Notes: generated by a model not told the origin, from the letters alone. Counted from the first letter of the stretch, positions 1 to 7,619 are shown. The stretch is 7,746 bases of DNA from CAZPEV01 sp964585635 (GCA_964585635.1 CAZPEV010000155.1:1-7746), one strand, 5' to 3'. A program made the numbers and translations.

Positions 1-2
1 CA

Positions 3-521
3 CCGAGCGCCGGCGTTTCTATGACCCTCGGCGCCGCCAAGGTCGAGCCAGGTCGGCCATTTGAGGTCGCGCCGGGGACCTATGACCTGGTCGTTATGAC
101 GGGGGAGTATCCGGTCTATACCTATCGCCTGGTGGTCAAACCCGGCGGCGGCAACGACCTGGCACTGGATCTGAAAAGCATATTTGACGCCGCGGCCAAG
201 ATCGACCTGCAGATAGCGCTTTCGCCGCCGTCGGACAAACATATCCTGGAATTGTCCCTCAACGGGCGGAAGCGGACGATCACCAAGTTCCCCTATCTGG
301 GCCAGGAGATACTGGCCGGCGTTTGGAATGTCACGGCGCATGTCGTGCCGCTAAATCAGCAATCGTCAAGCACGGCTCGGATCGATTCCTGCGTCGTCTT
401 TCCATATGGGGGTGGTCCACGATCCACGCTCAAGGGCGAGCGCGGCATGGTCAGGCTGGGCGGAAATCAGGGCGAGGCGATCACGACCGCTCCACTGGTG
501 ATCTATTGGTCTGAACATTAA
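3..521 (+). CDS. Partial hypothetical protein, C-terminal part with PEGA/Ig-like beta-sandwich segment
   Basis: The reading frame is open from the first complete codon at position 3, so the gene almost certainly begins outside the window. The in-frame ATG at 21 has no Shine-Dalgarno sequence before it and falls inside what looks like a domain. The visible 172 residues start with a segment of alternating hydrophobic residues containing 'FEVAPGTYDLVV' and ending in a Gly-rich turn and 'LALDL', which resembles PEGA or other carboxypeptidase-regulatory-like beta-sandwich domains. A second beta-rich segment follows ('HILELSLNGRKRTITKFPYLG' region, then 'GVWNVTAHVVPL'). No catalytic motif or membrane segment is visible. 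Similar segments occur at the ends of exported von Willebrand-type or PEGA proteins, but the diagnostic part is missing, so no function is assigned. The stop lies 26 bases before the next gene, which points to co-transcription. Confidence 0.7.
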   Translation, partial: PSAGVSMTLGAAKVEPGRPFEVAPGTYDLVVMTGEYPVYTYRLVVKPGGGNDLALDLKSIFDAAAKIDLQIALSPPSDKHILELSLNGRKRTITKFPYLGQEILAGVWNVTAHVVPLNQQSSSTARIDSCVVFPYGGGPRSTLKGERGMVRLGGNQGEAITTAPLVIYWSEH

Positions 522-547
522 AGAAATCATTCGATAGAGGAGGCCTT

Positions 548-1246
548 ATGCCAAGAAACCATATCTTCTTCCGGGTCACGGCGGTGGCGCTGCTGGCGTG
601 TTTTATTCATCTGGCGGTGCTGCCGACGATGTCCCAGGCACAGGCGCCCGATTGCCAGTACGATCGCACCAAACCGTCGCTGGACAGCGCCCGAATCGCC
701 TTCAAATCGCTCAATTATAAGTGCGCCGAGCAGGAAATCCAGGATGCCCTTGGTCAGGGAACCTTGAGCATCGAGGAGAAGGCTGACGCCCACGTGCTTT
801 TGGCCGCGGTCTACTATGCCATGCTGAAGAACGATTCCCAGAAGCGCAACCGGGTGATTGAGCAATTCAAGGCCGCCTTTCAGGCGTACCGTGAATGGCG
901 CGGCGAGTTGGATATCAGTTCCTCCGAGTTCATCGATCTGATGAACGAGGCGCAACAACAGGTCGACAAGGAAGCGAAACAAATCCAGACGCCTCCGCCG
1001 CCTCCGATTGAGCAATCCCAAGACACGACCAAGAAGGTGGTTGCGGCGCCGCCTCCGGCCGTAGCGCCCGCGGTCGCGGAAGGCGGCGGCAAGCCGTTCT
1101 ATACCAAGTGGTGGGCGATCGTGCTCGGCGTCGGCTTGGTGGCCGGAGCGGTCGTTTTGGCGACCGGCGGCGGCGACAACGGTGGGGGCGGAACGACGTT
1201 CGACACGTTAGGGTCCATCCCCAATCCACCGGTCGGAAAGAAGTAA
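548..1246 (+). CDS. Exported TPR-like protein with Pro-rich linker and C-terminal transmembrane anchor
   Basis: The start is supported by a strong Shine-Dalgarno sequence (GAGGAGG, 537-543) four bases before the ATG. The 232-aa product has a signal peptide at residues 1-33 (hydrophobic core around 10-25, likely cleavage after AQA). Residues 43-118 are helical with an A-x(2)-Y/F-rich pattern ('ARIAFKSLNYKCAEQEI', 'AHVLLAAVYYAML', 'IEQFKAAFQAY') that resembles one to two tetratricopeptide-like hairpins. A Pro/Ala-rich linker follows at about 148-178. A single hydrophobic segment at about 189-206 ends in a Gly/Asp-rich stretch and the tail 'SIPNPPVGKK'. The layout suggests a periplasmic helical domain held to the inner membrane by its C-terminus, perhaps a scaffold or assembly factor for neighbouring envelope proteins. 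That role is inferred from architecture and operon position only; the family is not recognised. Confidence 0.85.
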   Translation: MPRNHIFFRVTAVALLACFIHLAVLPTMSQAQAPDCQYDRTKPSLDSARIAFKSLNYKCAEQEIQDALGQGTLSIEEKADAHVLLAAVYYAMLKNDSQKRNRVIEQFKAAFQAYREWRGELDISSSEFIDLMNEAQQQVDKEAKQIQTPPPPPIEQSQDTTKKVVAAPPPAVAPAVAEGGGKPFYTKWWAIVLGVGLVAGAVVLATGGGDNGGGGTTFDTLGSIPNPPVGKK

Positions 1247-1312
1247 TCGCCATGGAGAGTATCATTTGCCCAGAAGAAACAGGACAGGATACAAATAGAG
1301 CAAAAGATAGAC

Positions 1313-1319
1313 AAAGGAG
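1313..1319 (+). promoter_or_regulatory. Ribosome binding site fixing the start at 1327
   Basis: AAAGGAG lies seven bases before ATG 1327. The downstream codons immediately encode a signal peptide. This favours 1327 over the in-frame ATGs at 1108, inside the preceding gene, and 1252, which would put a highly charged extension in front of the signal peptide. Confidence 0.75.
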
Positions 1320-1326
1320 TCAAGGT

Positions 1327-2307
1327 ATGCGAAAAGGGGTACTGCACAAAGTGCTGCCGGTGCTGGCGATGATCCTACTGGCCGCCGCGCCGATAACCGC
1401 TCAGGCGCCCAATACGATCCTCTATCAGGGACGGCTGACTACCAGCGCCGGGGTATCGATCAACGATACCGTCACCGTCCTCTTCTCAATTTACACCGCC
1501 TCCACGGGCGGCTCCCCCATCTGGTCGACCTCGTACACCGTGTCGGCTGACGTCAATGGGGTATTCACTCAGGAACTGGGGCCGATACCCGCCAACGTGT
1601 TTGACGGCAATAAGCGGTACATGGCCCTCAAAGCCCGCACGGATAATGAAATGACCCCGCGGCAACTTCTAACTTCCGCCCCCTACGCCTACTACGCCAC
1701 CGGCGTCGGACCTAATTCCGTGGGCACAACCAATATCGTCGACGGTTCTATTGCCAATATTGATCTGGCCGCCAACGCCGTCACCGCCGCCAAAATCGCC
1801 GATGAACCAGGCATTGCGTGGGGTTATAGCAGCAGCTACATAACCCTCAGCACAAGCGATCAGGTATTGGATTCGGCCATCATTACGGTACCTTCGGCAG
1901 GTTATATCGTCACCATAGCTTCACTCACCTTCCGACCGCTGCATGTCTATGGTACGCGCGACATCGGACGCTTTTCTATTTCGTTGAATAGCAAACTCCT
2001 GGCATATGCCTACTCCAGCATGTTTACCATATCTGCCGTTGATGCGAGCGATATCGATCATCCCATGCCTATTGCCCTGAACCGTACCGATATTGCCGGG
2101 GCAGCGGGTACGTACCGATACTATTTTGTGGGCGACCTGTACAGCGGGGCCGGAGAGGTGACGAACTTCAACATCACGGCTATGTTCTTCCCGACCGCGT
2201 ATGGATCCGTCGGCAAGGCGGCCGTGCTGCCCCCGCCGGGTTTCACTCCTGACCCGAATCTCACGGACGGTGGCTATTCCAAACTGGCATCTCAGCCGCA
2301 GCAATAG
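1327..2307 (+). CDS. Secreted protein with YQGRL/SAPYA module, stalk and C-terminal beta domain
   Basis: The product is 326 aa and starts with a signal peptide (residues 1-26, 'LPVLAMILLAAAPITAQA'). Residues 28-124 match a module common in secreted and surface proteins of FCB and other candidate-phylum bacteria: 'TILYQGRLT', a beta-rich middle with 'FSIYTASTGGSPIW' and 'NGVFTQELG', then 'EMTPRQLLTSAPYAYYA'. Residues 130-160 form a polar, Asn/Asp/Ala/Ile-rich segment ('NIVDGSIANIDLAANAVTAA') resembling the short stalk repeats of trimeric fibre-like proteins. Residues 163-295 are beta-rich, rather like a C1q-type sandwich, ending in 'NITAMFFPTAYG'. The last 30 residues are Pro-rich and polar. 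No enzyme motif or T9SS sorting domain is visible. A structural surface or fibre role is plausible but inferred. It is 80 bases after the upstream gene and 57 before the T9SS cargo, so probably in the same transcript. Confidence 0.85.
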   Translation: MRKGVLHKVLPVLAMILLAAAPITAQAPNTILYQGRLTTSAGVSINDTVTVLFSIYTASTGGSPIWSTSYTVSADVNGVFTQELGPIPANVFDGNKRYMALKARTDNEMTPRQLLTSAPYAYYATGVGPNSVGTTNIVDGSIANIDLAANAVTAAKIADEPGIAWGYSSSYITLSTSDQVLDSAIITVPSAGYIVTIASLTFRPLHVYGTRDIGRFSISLNSKLLAYAYSSMFTISAVDASDIDHPMPIALNRTDIAGAAGTYRYYFVGDLYSGAGEVTNFNITAMFFPTAYGSVGKAAVLPPPGFTPDPNLTDGGYSKLASQPQQ

Positions 2308-2364
2308 GCGTGGAGAAGGATTAGATGACGCCGAATGAGATGTCAAAAGACAGGAGTGTGACGG

Positions 2365-4236
2365 ATGAATAGATGCAGATATGGCGCGCTGCTGATCCTG
2401 CTGGCTCTGGCAATGGCAGGCAATGCCTTGGCGCAGAGCGGCAGCGCCAATTTCAAACTGACAGCCGGATGGATCGCCGCCGGAGGGGGCGGTGCTTCAT
2501 CGGCGTCATTCAATAACGTCGGCCAAGTGCCCCTGACGACCGGAGCCTCATCAGAGGCCACCGCCTACAAAATGTTCGGTGGTATCATCGGGGCATTCTC
2601 CGGCGCAGCCGCTTTTACCGCCGCCTATGCCGGCGCCGCCGATCAGGTCGTGCCGATTGCGGCCATGACGCTCAAGGTTGCCTTCGCCGGCGGCACCGGA
2701 ACCGCGACGGGGGCATTTTTCTATCGCTTCGGAGGCGAGACCCCCTGGCAGCAAAGTCCCATGACGGCCGGCGCCGGCGATACCCTGGTGTTTCAATTGA
2801 CAACCACCATGCTCACCGTGCGCGGGCTGGAATACTATTTCTTCGTTCAACGCGGGGCGAATGCGGCCATGGTCGGCTCGGCCGTGGCGCCATACATATT
2901 TCGGGTGCAGTTGACCAACGCCCAGGCGCAACGACCGGCCGCCCTCCCAGATGCCCAGTACCGCATTATCGGCCTCCCGGTAGCCGCCACGAGCAACACC
3001 ATGTCGGCCGTCTTTGTCGACGATCTCGGCGCCGCTGATAAGACCCTATGGCGCTTGGGACGGTACGAGGCAACTCTCGCCGAGAATATCGAGTATCCCC
3101 CCGATTCACGGTCGGTCACCCCCGGCACGGGATTCTGGCTGATCGCCCGGGGGGGGAAGAAGTACGGTGCGGCCGGGGTATCCATCTACCCCAATCGAGA
3201 ATATGGCGGTGCAAAGTATTTGGAGGTGCCGCTCGACTCAGGATGGAACGAGATCGCCAACCCGTTTCCGTTCAGCATTGCCTGGTCGGACGTGCTCTTT
3301 GACGACAACGGCGCCGTCGTTGTCGGCCATCCCGCCTCGATTCTCGATGACGTCGCCTATTCATATTCCGGTACTGGCTATAGCGCCATCACCACCATCC
3401 CCGGCTGGGATGGCGCCTTCGTCAGAATTAAGAAACGAAACGTGACAGCCCTCTACCCATTTGTCGAAGCCGGGCAGACGCTGGCCCGGTCGTTGAAGGA
3501 GCTTGTCGCGTCGCCCTCGCCCGACAACTGGAACATCAACGTGGCCCTGGAGGCCGGCGGGCTTTCCGACGACGGCAATCTGGCCGGAGTGCGGCCGGAT
3601 GCGTCGGCCGGCGAAGACAACTACGACTTTTCCGATCCCCCACCGGCGCCGGATGGACCATCCCTGGCTTTCAAGATGACCGATGTTCCCAATGATCCGA
3701 AACGAATCGATTTCCGAGCTCCGTTCGCGGATGGCGCCACCTGGACACTGGCTGTTTCCAAGGCCCCGGGGCGGCAACTGACGATCACCGGGGTGTACCA
3801 GATTCCGCAGGGGATGAAAGCGGTTCTGATTCCGGAAGACGGTGTCCCGGTGACGCTGACCGAAAGCATTCGAATACCGCTTTCGGACAACGTCACCTCG
3901 GCCCGGCTGCTGATCGGCACGGAGGTCTACCTGGCCGGCGAGGTTAGCCCGATACCGACCGACTATGCCCTCTATCAGAACTATCCCAATCCGTTTAACC
4001 CGACCACGACGATCCGCTTTGCCCTGCCGACCGCCGGGCATGTCCGCCTGGAGGTCTACAACATTCTGGGGCAAATCGTCGCGACTTTGATCGACGACAA
4101 CCTGGGCGTCGGGTACCACACTTTGATTTGGGACGGCGATGACGCCCTGGGAAGACCGGTCGCCAGCGGCATCTATTTCTATCGCCTGGTTTCCGGCAAC
4201 TACACCCAGAGTCGGAAGATGGTGCTCGTAAAGTAA
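2365..4236 (+). CDS. Secreted surface protein with C-terminal type IX secretion sorting domain
   Basis: The start has AGGAG at 2352-2356, eight bases before the ATG, and leads into a signal peptide (residues 1-23, cleavage likely after ALA). Residues 26-80 show the secreted-protein pattern 'SANFKL..GW', a Gly/Ser-rich turn, 'NNVGQ', then 'AYKMFGG'. Residues 95-182 form a beta-rich domain. Residues 198-375 hold a module with 'YRIIGLP', 'LWRLGRYE', 'PGTGFWLIARGG' and 'GWNEIANPFPFSIAW', often seen in large secreted proteins of FCB candidate phyla and of unknown function. Residues 534-623 are a classic T9SS (Por) C-terminal sorting domain: 'YALYQNYPNPFNPTTTIRF', 'LEVYNILGQ', 'GIYFYRLVSGNYTQSRKM'. 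In known systems this domain directs export across the outer membrane and is usually removed as the protein is anchored to the surface. No catalytic motif is evident, so the passenger function is unknown. The gene contains a run of eight G residues at 3149-3156. It is the last gene before the terminator. Confidence 0.93.
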   Translation: MNRCRYGALLILLALAMAGNALAQSGSANFKLTAGWIAAGGGGASSASFNNVGQVPLTTGASSEATAYKMFGGIIGAFSGAAAFTAAYAGAADQVVPIAAMTLKVAFAGGTGTATGAFFYRFGGETPWQQSPMTAGAGDTLVFQLTTTMLTVRGLEYYFFVQRGANAAMVGSAVAPYIFRVQLTNAQAQRPAALPDAQYRIIGLPVAATSNTMSAVFVDDLGAADKTLWRLGRYEATLAENIEYPPDSRSVTPGTGFWLIARGGKKYGAAGVSIYPNREYGGAKYLEVPLDSGWNEIANPFPFSIAWSDVLFDDNGAVVVGHPASILDDVAYSYSGTGYSAITTIPGWDGAFVRIKKRNVTALYPFVEAGQTLARSLKELVASPSPDNWNINVALEAGGLSDDGNLAGVRPDASAGEDNYDFSDPPPAPDGPSLAFKMTDVPNDPKRIDFRAPFADGATWTLAVSKAPGRQLTITGVYQIPQGMKAVLIPEDGVPVTLTESIRIPLSDNVTSARLLIGTEVYLAGEVSPIPTDYALYQNYPNPFNPTTTIRFALPTAGHVRLEVYNILGQIVATLIDDNLGVGYHTLIWDGDDALGRPVASGIYFYRLVSGNYTQSRKMVLVK

Positions 4237-4263
4237 ATGCGCCGGAGACAGCGACCCCTATGC

Positions 4264-4300
4264 AAAAGCCCCGAAGAAACCTTCGGGGCTTTTTGCTTTT
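4264..4300. terminator. Bidirectional Rho-independent terminator between convergent genes
   Basis: A perfect 13-bp inverted repeat (AAAAGCCCCGAAG at 4264-4276 and its complement at 4281-4293) encloses the four-base loop AAAC. A T-rich tail follows on the + strand (TTTTTGCTTTT). On the - strand the A run at 4264-4267 reads as a U tract, so the hairpin can end both transcripts. It sits 27 bases after the stop of the T9SS cargo gene and 23 bases beyond the stop of the protease gene. It is the only clear intrinsic terminator in the window. Confidence 0.92.
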
Positions 4301-4316
4301 CACTCATCGCCGGAGG

Positions 4317-7300
4317 CTAGCGTTTCGGCGGTGGGCCGGGATACGGCGGCAACACTACCGGCTCCTCTTTGATCTTCTTCATCAAATACGAGACCGCCTG
4401 AATCAACTGGTCGTCGTACCCACGCGCCCTCCGGTCCGGCGGATTGTCGACCTCGATATCGGGAACGACACCGACCCCTTCGATGATCCATTTGCCCTCA
4501 CGGCCGTACTCGGTAAACTCCGGTACCGTCACAAAGCCGCCGTCAGACAGCGGGCGAAACCCGCGGATGCCGACCACTCCGCCCCAGGTCCGTTTTCCCA
4601 TCAGGGGACCAAGTTTGTACTCGCGGAAGTAGTAGGGGAAATTATCGCCATCCGAGACCGAGAACTCGTTCTGCAACGTCAGCATGTGCGCCATGACGGC
4701 GTTATCCGGGAACGGTCCGGGGGCGAAGTTGCGCGAAACCGCCACGCTGGCCAGCGTCTGCCGCAGGCGATCCAGGACCAACTGCGAGACAAACCCGCCG
4801 CCGTTCCAGCGGACGTCGATGATCAGGCCCTCTTTGCGAAGCTGGTGATAGAACATCTCCATAAAGCGAACCAACCCGACCCCATCCATATCCGGAATAT
4901 GGATGTATCCCACCTTGCCGCCGGAGGCTGAGTCGACGAAGGCTCGGTTCCGCTCCACCCAGTTGTAGTAGCGCAGATCGGTCTCGGACGCCAGCGGTTT
5001 GATCGTAATGTCATGAGCCCCCTGCTTGGTCGGCTTGTCGTTGACCGTCAGCGTGACCAGCTTGCCCGCCGTGCTGACAGTCAGGGAATAAGGATCAATC
5101 GCCGCCGTGACCTCCTGCCCGTTGATGGCCAACAGATAGTCGCCCGCTTTGACCGCCAGTCCCGGCTCCTGCAGCGGCGAGCGCAAGCCCTCGTTCCAGT
5201 TTCTCCCTTCCAGGATACGGGCGATCTTGACCCTATTATTCGCCCGGTCGACCGCAAAGTCGACCGCTAAAAGCCCGACGCCGCTGGGAGCGATCCGTGG
5301 CAAATCACCGCCGCCGACATAAGTGTGGGAACAGGACAACTCGCTGATCATCTCGCCGATAACATAGGTCAGATCGAAGCGGTTGGCGACATATGGCACC
5401 AGAACCTGGTACTTTTCCCGCATCTTGGGCCAGTCGACGCCATGCATATTGGCATCATAGAAGTAATCCCGGTCCAGCCGCCAGGCTTCATTGAACATCT
5501 GGGCAAACTCGGCCCGGCGGTCGAGCCACATTTCCATCCGCGATAAATCCAGACGGTTGTCCTCGAAGCCGGCCTTGGGATCACCGACATTGACGATATG
5601 GTAGCTGCCCTCGCGATTAATCAGCATCTTCTCGCGCTTGGCCGACAGCGCATACCCAGTCACGCCTGAAGCAAACTCGGTATCCTTTTTGTCCTTGATG
5701 ACATACTTGTGCAGAATGGTTTCGCCCTGGCCGATCGGCCCCAACAAGCCGCCTATCGGATTAGAAAAATAAAACACCGCTCCCGAAATGGCAGATAGGC
5801 CGCCATAATTCCCGGCAGGGACATCAATGGCGATTTGACGATCGAAGATACCGTCAAAGTCGATTTTGACCTTGGGCGTCTCTTCTTTGGCTTTGGCCCC
5901 TTCTTTCTTGTCCTCGGCCTTCCCCTTTCCCTCCTTGGCTTCCGCTCCTTTGGCCGCCGTATCGGCCAGCGCTACTTCATCGCTGGTCGGCGCAAAGGGT
6001 GACTTCTCGTCTTTGGTCAGGAGAGTCAAATAGAGATTTGAGATGCCGCTGTTGACGTACTGGAATTCGTACGATCCCAGAAGGGGGTTGAAATTCCGTT
6101 CCGACAGAAAATACAGATACTTGCCGTCGGGATCAAAAGCCGGCGAGTAGTCGTTGGTGGTTCCCGGCGTCATCTGATGAATGGTGCCGTCGTCGAAGCA
6201 ATACACAAAGATGGTCGTCATGCGGTTGTCGATGTCCTTGAGATAGGCCACGTAGCGACTGTCGGGCGACCAGGAGTAGTTGCGGAACTCGCTGTACTTG
6301 GCCTTGTCGATCTGGACCGTCTTCTTGGTGTCAACCTCGACATAATACAGCTTCAAATCCTTATCCGAGAAGACCAGCTTCTTGCTGTCCGGCGACCATT
6401 CCATATTATATCGCCGGCAATGGCCGTCGGTCGTCAACCGGGTCTTATTGGCACCGTCCTGGTCGATCAAATAGATTTCCTCTTCACCGGACTCGTCGGA
6501 GATATAGGCAATCCACTTGCCGTCGGGTGACCAGACCGGCTGCTTGTCGTTGGCGCCGGAGCTCTTGGTCAGATTGCGGGTATTCCCGTCCTTGGCCGGG
6601 ACGGTAAAGATCTCTCCACGTGCTGAGAACACCGCTCGCTTGCCATCGGGTGAAATCTCGCCGTCGGTGGCCTTGTCCGACACCTTGACGAATTCGGACC
6701 GCATCGCCGGCAGATCGATCGTCATCTCCACCGCAACCTTATGCATCGTCTCGGACGGCAGGTCCATGACATAGACGTAGCCGCCGTTCTCGAAGGCGAT
6801 GGCATCCGGCCCCAGGCTCGGCCAACGAACGTCAAAGTCGGTGAAAGTCGTTACCTGCCGGGTCTGACCGGTCTTCTGATCGTAGCAGTAGAGGTTGAGG
6901 GTGCCGGTGCGGTCGGAATTGAAATAAATCCGATCCTGATACCACATCGGCATATTGTCGGTTCCAACCCAGTCGGTGATCTTCTTGTTCTCATATGTGG
7001 TCAGATCGAAAATCCAAACGTCCTGAGCCATGCCCCCCTTGTACCGCTTCCAGGTTCGGAAGTCGCGAAAGATTGGGCAATAGGCGACCTTCTTGCCGTC
7101 CGGCGAGAAGCTGGTGTAGCCGGCCACGCCCATCGGCAATGGCTCGGCCATGCCGCCCTCCATGGGAACCAGGTAGGCACGGCCGTCCCAGGCGTCCTGA
7201 CTCTCTTTGCGGCCGCGGAATAGCACCGATTTGCCGTCGCGCGACCACCCCATGACGATGTTGTCAAAGGCGTTCCGTTCGGCCATACCGACGATGCCGG

Positions 7301-7616
7301 GATGGTAGCTCAACCGCTTGGGTTCGCCGCCGGTAATCGGCACGGTAAAGACCGACATGTCGCCGTCGTACTGGCCGGAGAAGGCGAGATAGCGGCCGTC
7401 CGGCGAGAATTTCGGAAACAGCTCCAGCCCCGGATGGCTGGTCAGGCGCATCGCCTGCCCGCCGGTTCGGGGGGCAATATAGATGTCACCGGCGTAGGCA
7501 AAGGCGATCTTGTCTTTGCTGACGTCGGGAAAACGAAGCAGCCGGCCCTCTTCCGCTGTCGCCAGGCCGCCCAAAAGCAGTATTCCGGCCAGTAACAGGC
7601 CGCAGAATGTCTTCAT
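4317..7616 (-). CDS. Exported tricorn protease homologue (S41 family serine peptidase)
   Basis: The product is 1099 aa from the ATG at 7614-7616, close to the usual length of tricorn proteases. This start has an AGGAGGG sequence three bases upstream and opens directly with a signal peptide (residues 1-21, 'LLLAGILLLGGLATA'); an upstream ATG at 7658 would add 14 residues before it. An N-terminal six-bladed propeller (about 25-305) and a second propeller (about 310-540) carry PD40-type repeats such as 'FSPDGRYLAFS' and 'WSPDGKWIAYIS'. A Lys/Glu/Ala-rich linker spans about 553-582, a PDZ domain about 775-865 ('LKAGDYLLAINGQ'-type region), and the S41 core about 895-1065. The expected catalytic residues are all visible: Ser763-His764 in 'LSCSHTY', Ser988-Asp989 in 'SDGD', and Glu1046 in 'IIEGVGVVPDIEV'. 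The Ser988-Glu1046 spacing of 58 equals that remembered for Thermoplasma tricorn (Ser965-Glu1023). Family members degrade oligopeptides; the signal peptide implies action in the periplasm or outside the cell. The gene is monocistronic as far as can be seen. Confidence 0.96.
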   Translation of the reverse strand: MKTFCGLLLAGILLLGGLATAEEGRLLRFPDVSKDKIAFAYAGDIYIAPRTGGQAMRLTSHPGLELFPKFSPDGRYLAFSGQYDGDMSVFTVPITGGEPKRLSYHPGIVGMAERNAFDNIVMGWSRDGKSVLFRGRKESQDAWDGRAYLVPMEGGMAEPLPMGVAGYTSFSPDGKKVAYCPIFRDFRTWKRYKGGMAQDVWIFDLTTYENKKITDWVGTDNMPMWYQDRIYFNSDRTGTLNLYCYDQKTGQTRQVTTFTDFDVRWPSLGPDAIAFENGGYVYVMDLPSETMHKVAVEMTIDLPAMRSEFVKVSDKATDGEISPDGKRAVFSARGEIFTVPAKDGNTRNLTKSSGANDKQPVWSPDGKWIAYISDESGEEEIYLIDQDGANKTRLTTDGHCRRYNMEWSPDSKKLVFSDKDLKLYYVEVDTKKTVQIDKAKYSEFRNYSWSPDSRYVAYLKDIDNRMTTIFVYCFDDGTIHQMTPGTTNDYSPAFDPDGKYLYFLSERNFNPLLGSYEFQYVNSGISNLYLTLLTKDEKSPFAPTSDEVALADTAAKGAEAKEGKGKAEDKKEGAKAKEETPKVKIDFDGIFDRQIAIDVPAGNYGGLSAISGAVFYFSNPIGGLLGPIGQGETILHKYVIKDKKDTEFASGVTGYALSAKREKMLINREGSYHIVNVGDPKAGFEDNRLDLSRMEMWLDRRAEFAQMFNEAWRLDRDYFYDANMHGVDWPKMREKYQVLVPYVANRFDLTYVIGEMISELSCSHTYVGGGDLPRIAPSGVGLLAVDFAVDRANNRVKIARILEGRNWNEGLRSPLQEPGLAVKAGDYLLAINGQEVTAAIDPYSLTVSTAGKLVTLTVNDKPTKQGAHDITIKPLASETDLRYYNWVERNRAFVDSASGGKVGYIHIPDMDGVGLVRFMEMFYHQLRKEGLIIDVRWNGGGFVSQLVLDRLRQTLASVAVSRNFAPGPFPDNAVMAHMLTLQNEFSVSDGDNFPYYFREYKLGPLMGKRTWGGVVGIRGFRPLSDGGFVTVPEFTEYGREGKWIIEGVGVVPDIEVDNPPDRRARGYDDQLIQAVSYLMKKIKEEPVVLPPYPGPPPKR

Positions 7617-7619
7617 CGT

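Noticed and set aside
21..521. Complete gene starting at ATG 21
   Set aside because: No ribosome binding site precedes it, the frame is open to the window edge, and the ATG interrupts a beta-sandwich-like segment, so the gene is better treated as truncated by the window.
527..1021. Open frame of 164 codons on the - strand opposite the 232-aa protein gene
   Set aside because: The Arg-rich product is a mirror of the coding frame on the other strand, which has a strong ribosome binding site and signal peptide.
1108..1326. 5' extension of the 326-aa protein back to ATG 1108 or 1252
   Set aside because: It overlaps the C-terminus of the preceding gene or adds an Arg- or charge-rich stretch before an obvious signal peptide, while ATG 1327 has a good ribosome binding site.
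1247..1326. Possible internal promoter in the 80-base gap (TTGCCC followed by TACAAA at a spacing of 18)
   Set aside because: Both boxes match only four of six consensus positions; purine-rich leaders often give such matches by chance.
3361..4119. Long open frame of 252 codons on the - strand opposite the T9SS cargo gene
   Set aside because: It lies fully antisense to a gene with recognisable domains, its translation is low in pattern and rich in Arg/Gly/Gln as expected from GC-rich shadow frames, and it has no signal or domain.
4260..4931. Open frame of 223 codons on the + strand opposite the protease C-terminus
   Set aside because: It begins inside the terminator hairpin and runs antisense to the conserved S41 catalytic domain; the product has no recognisable motif.
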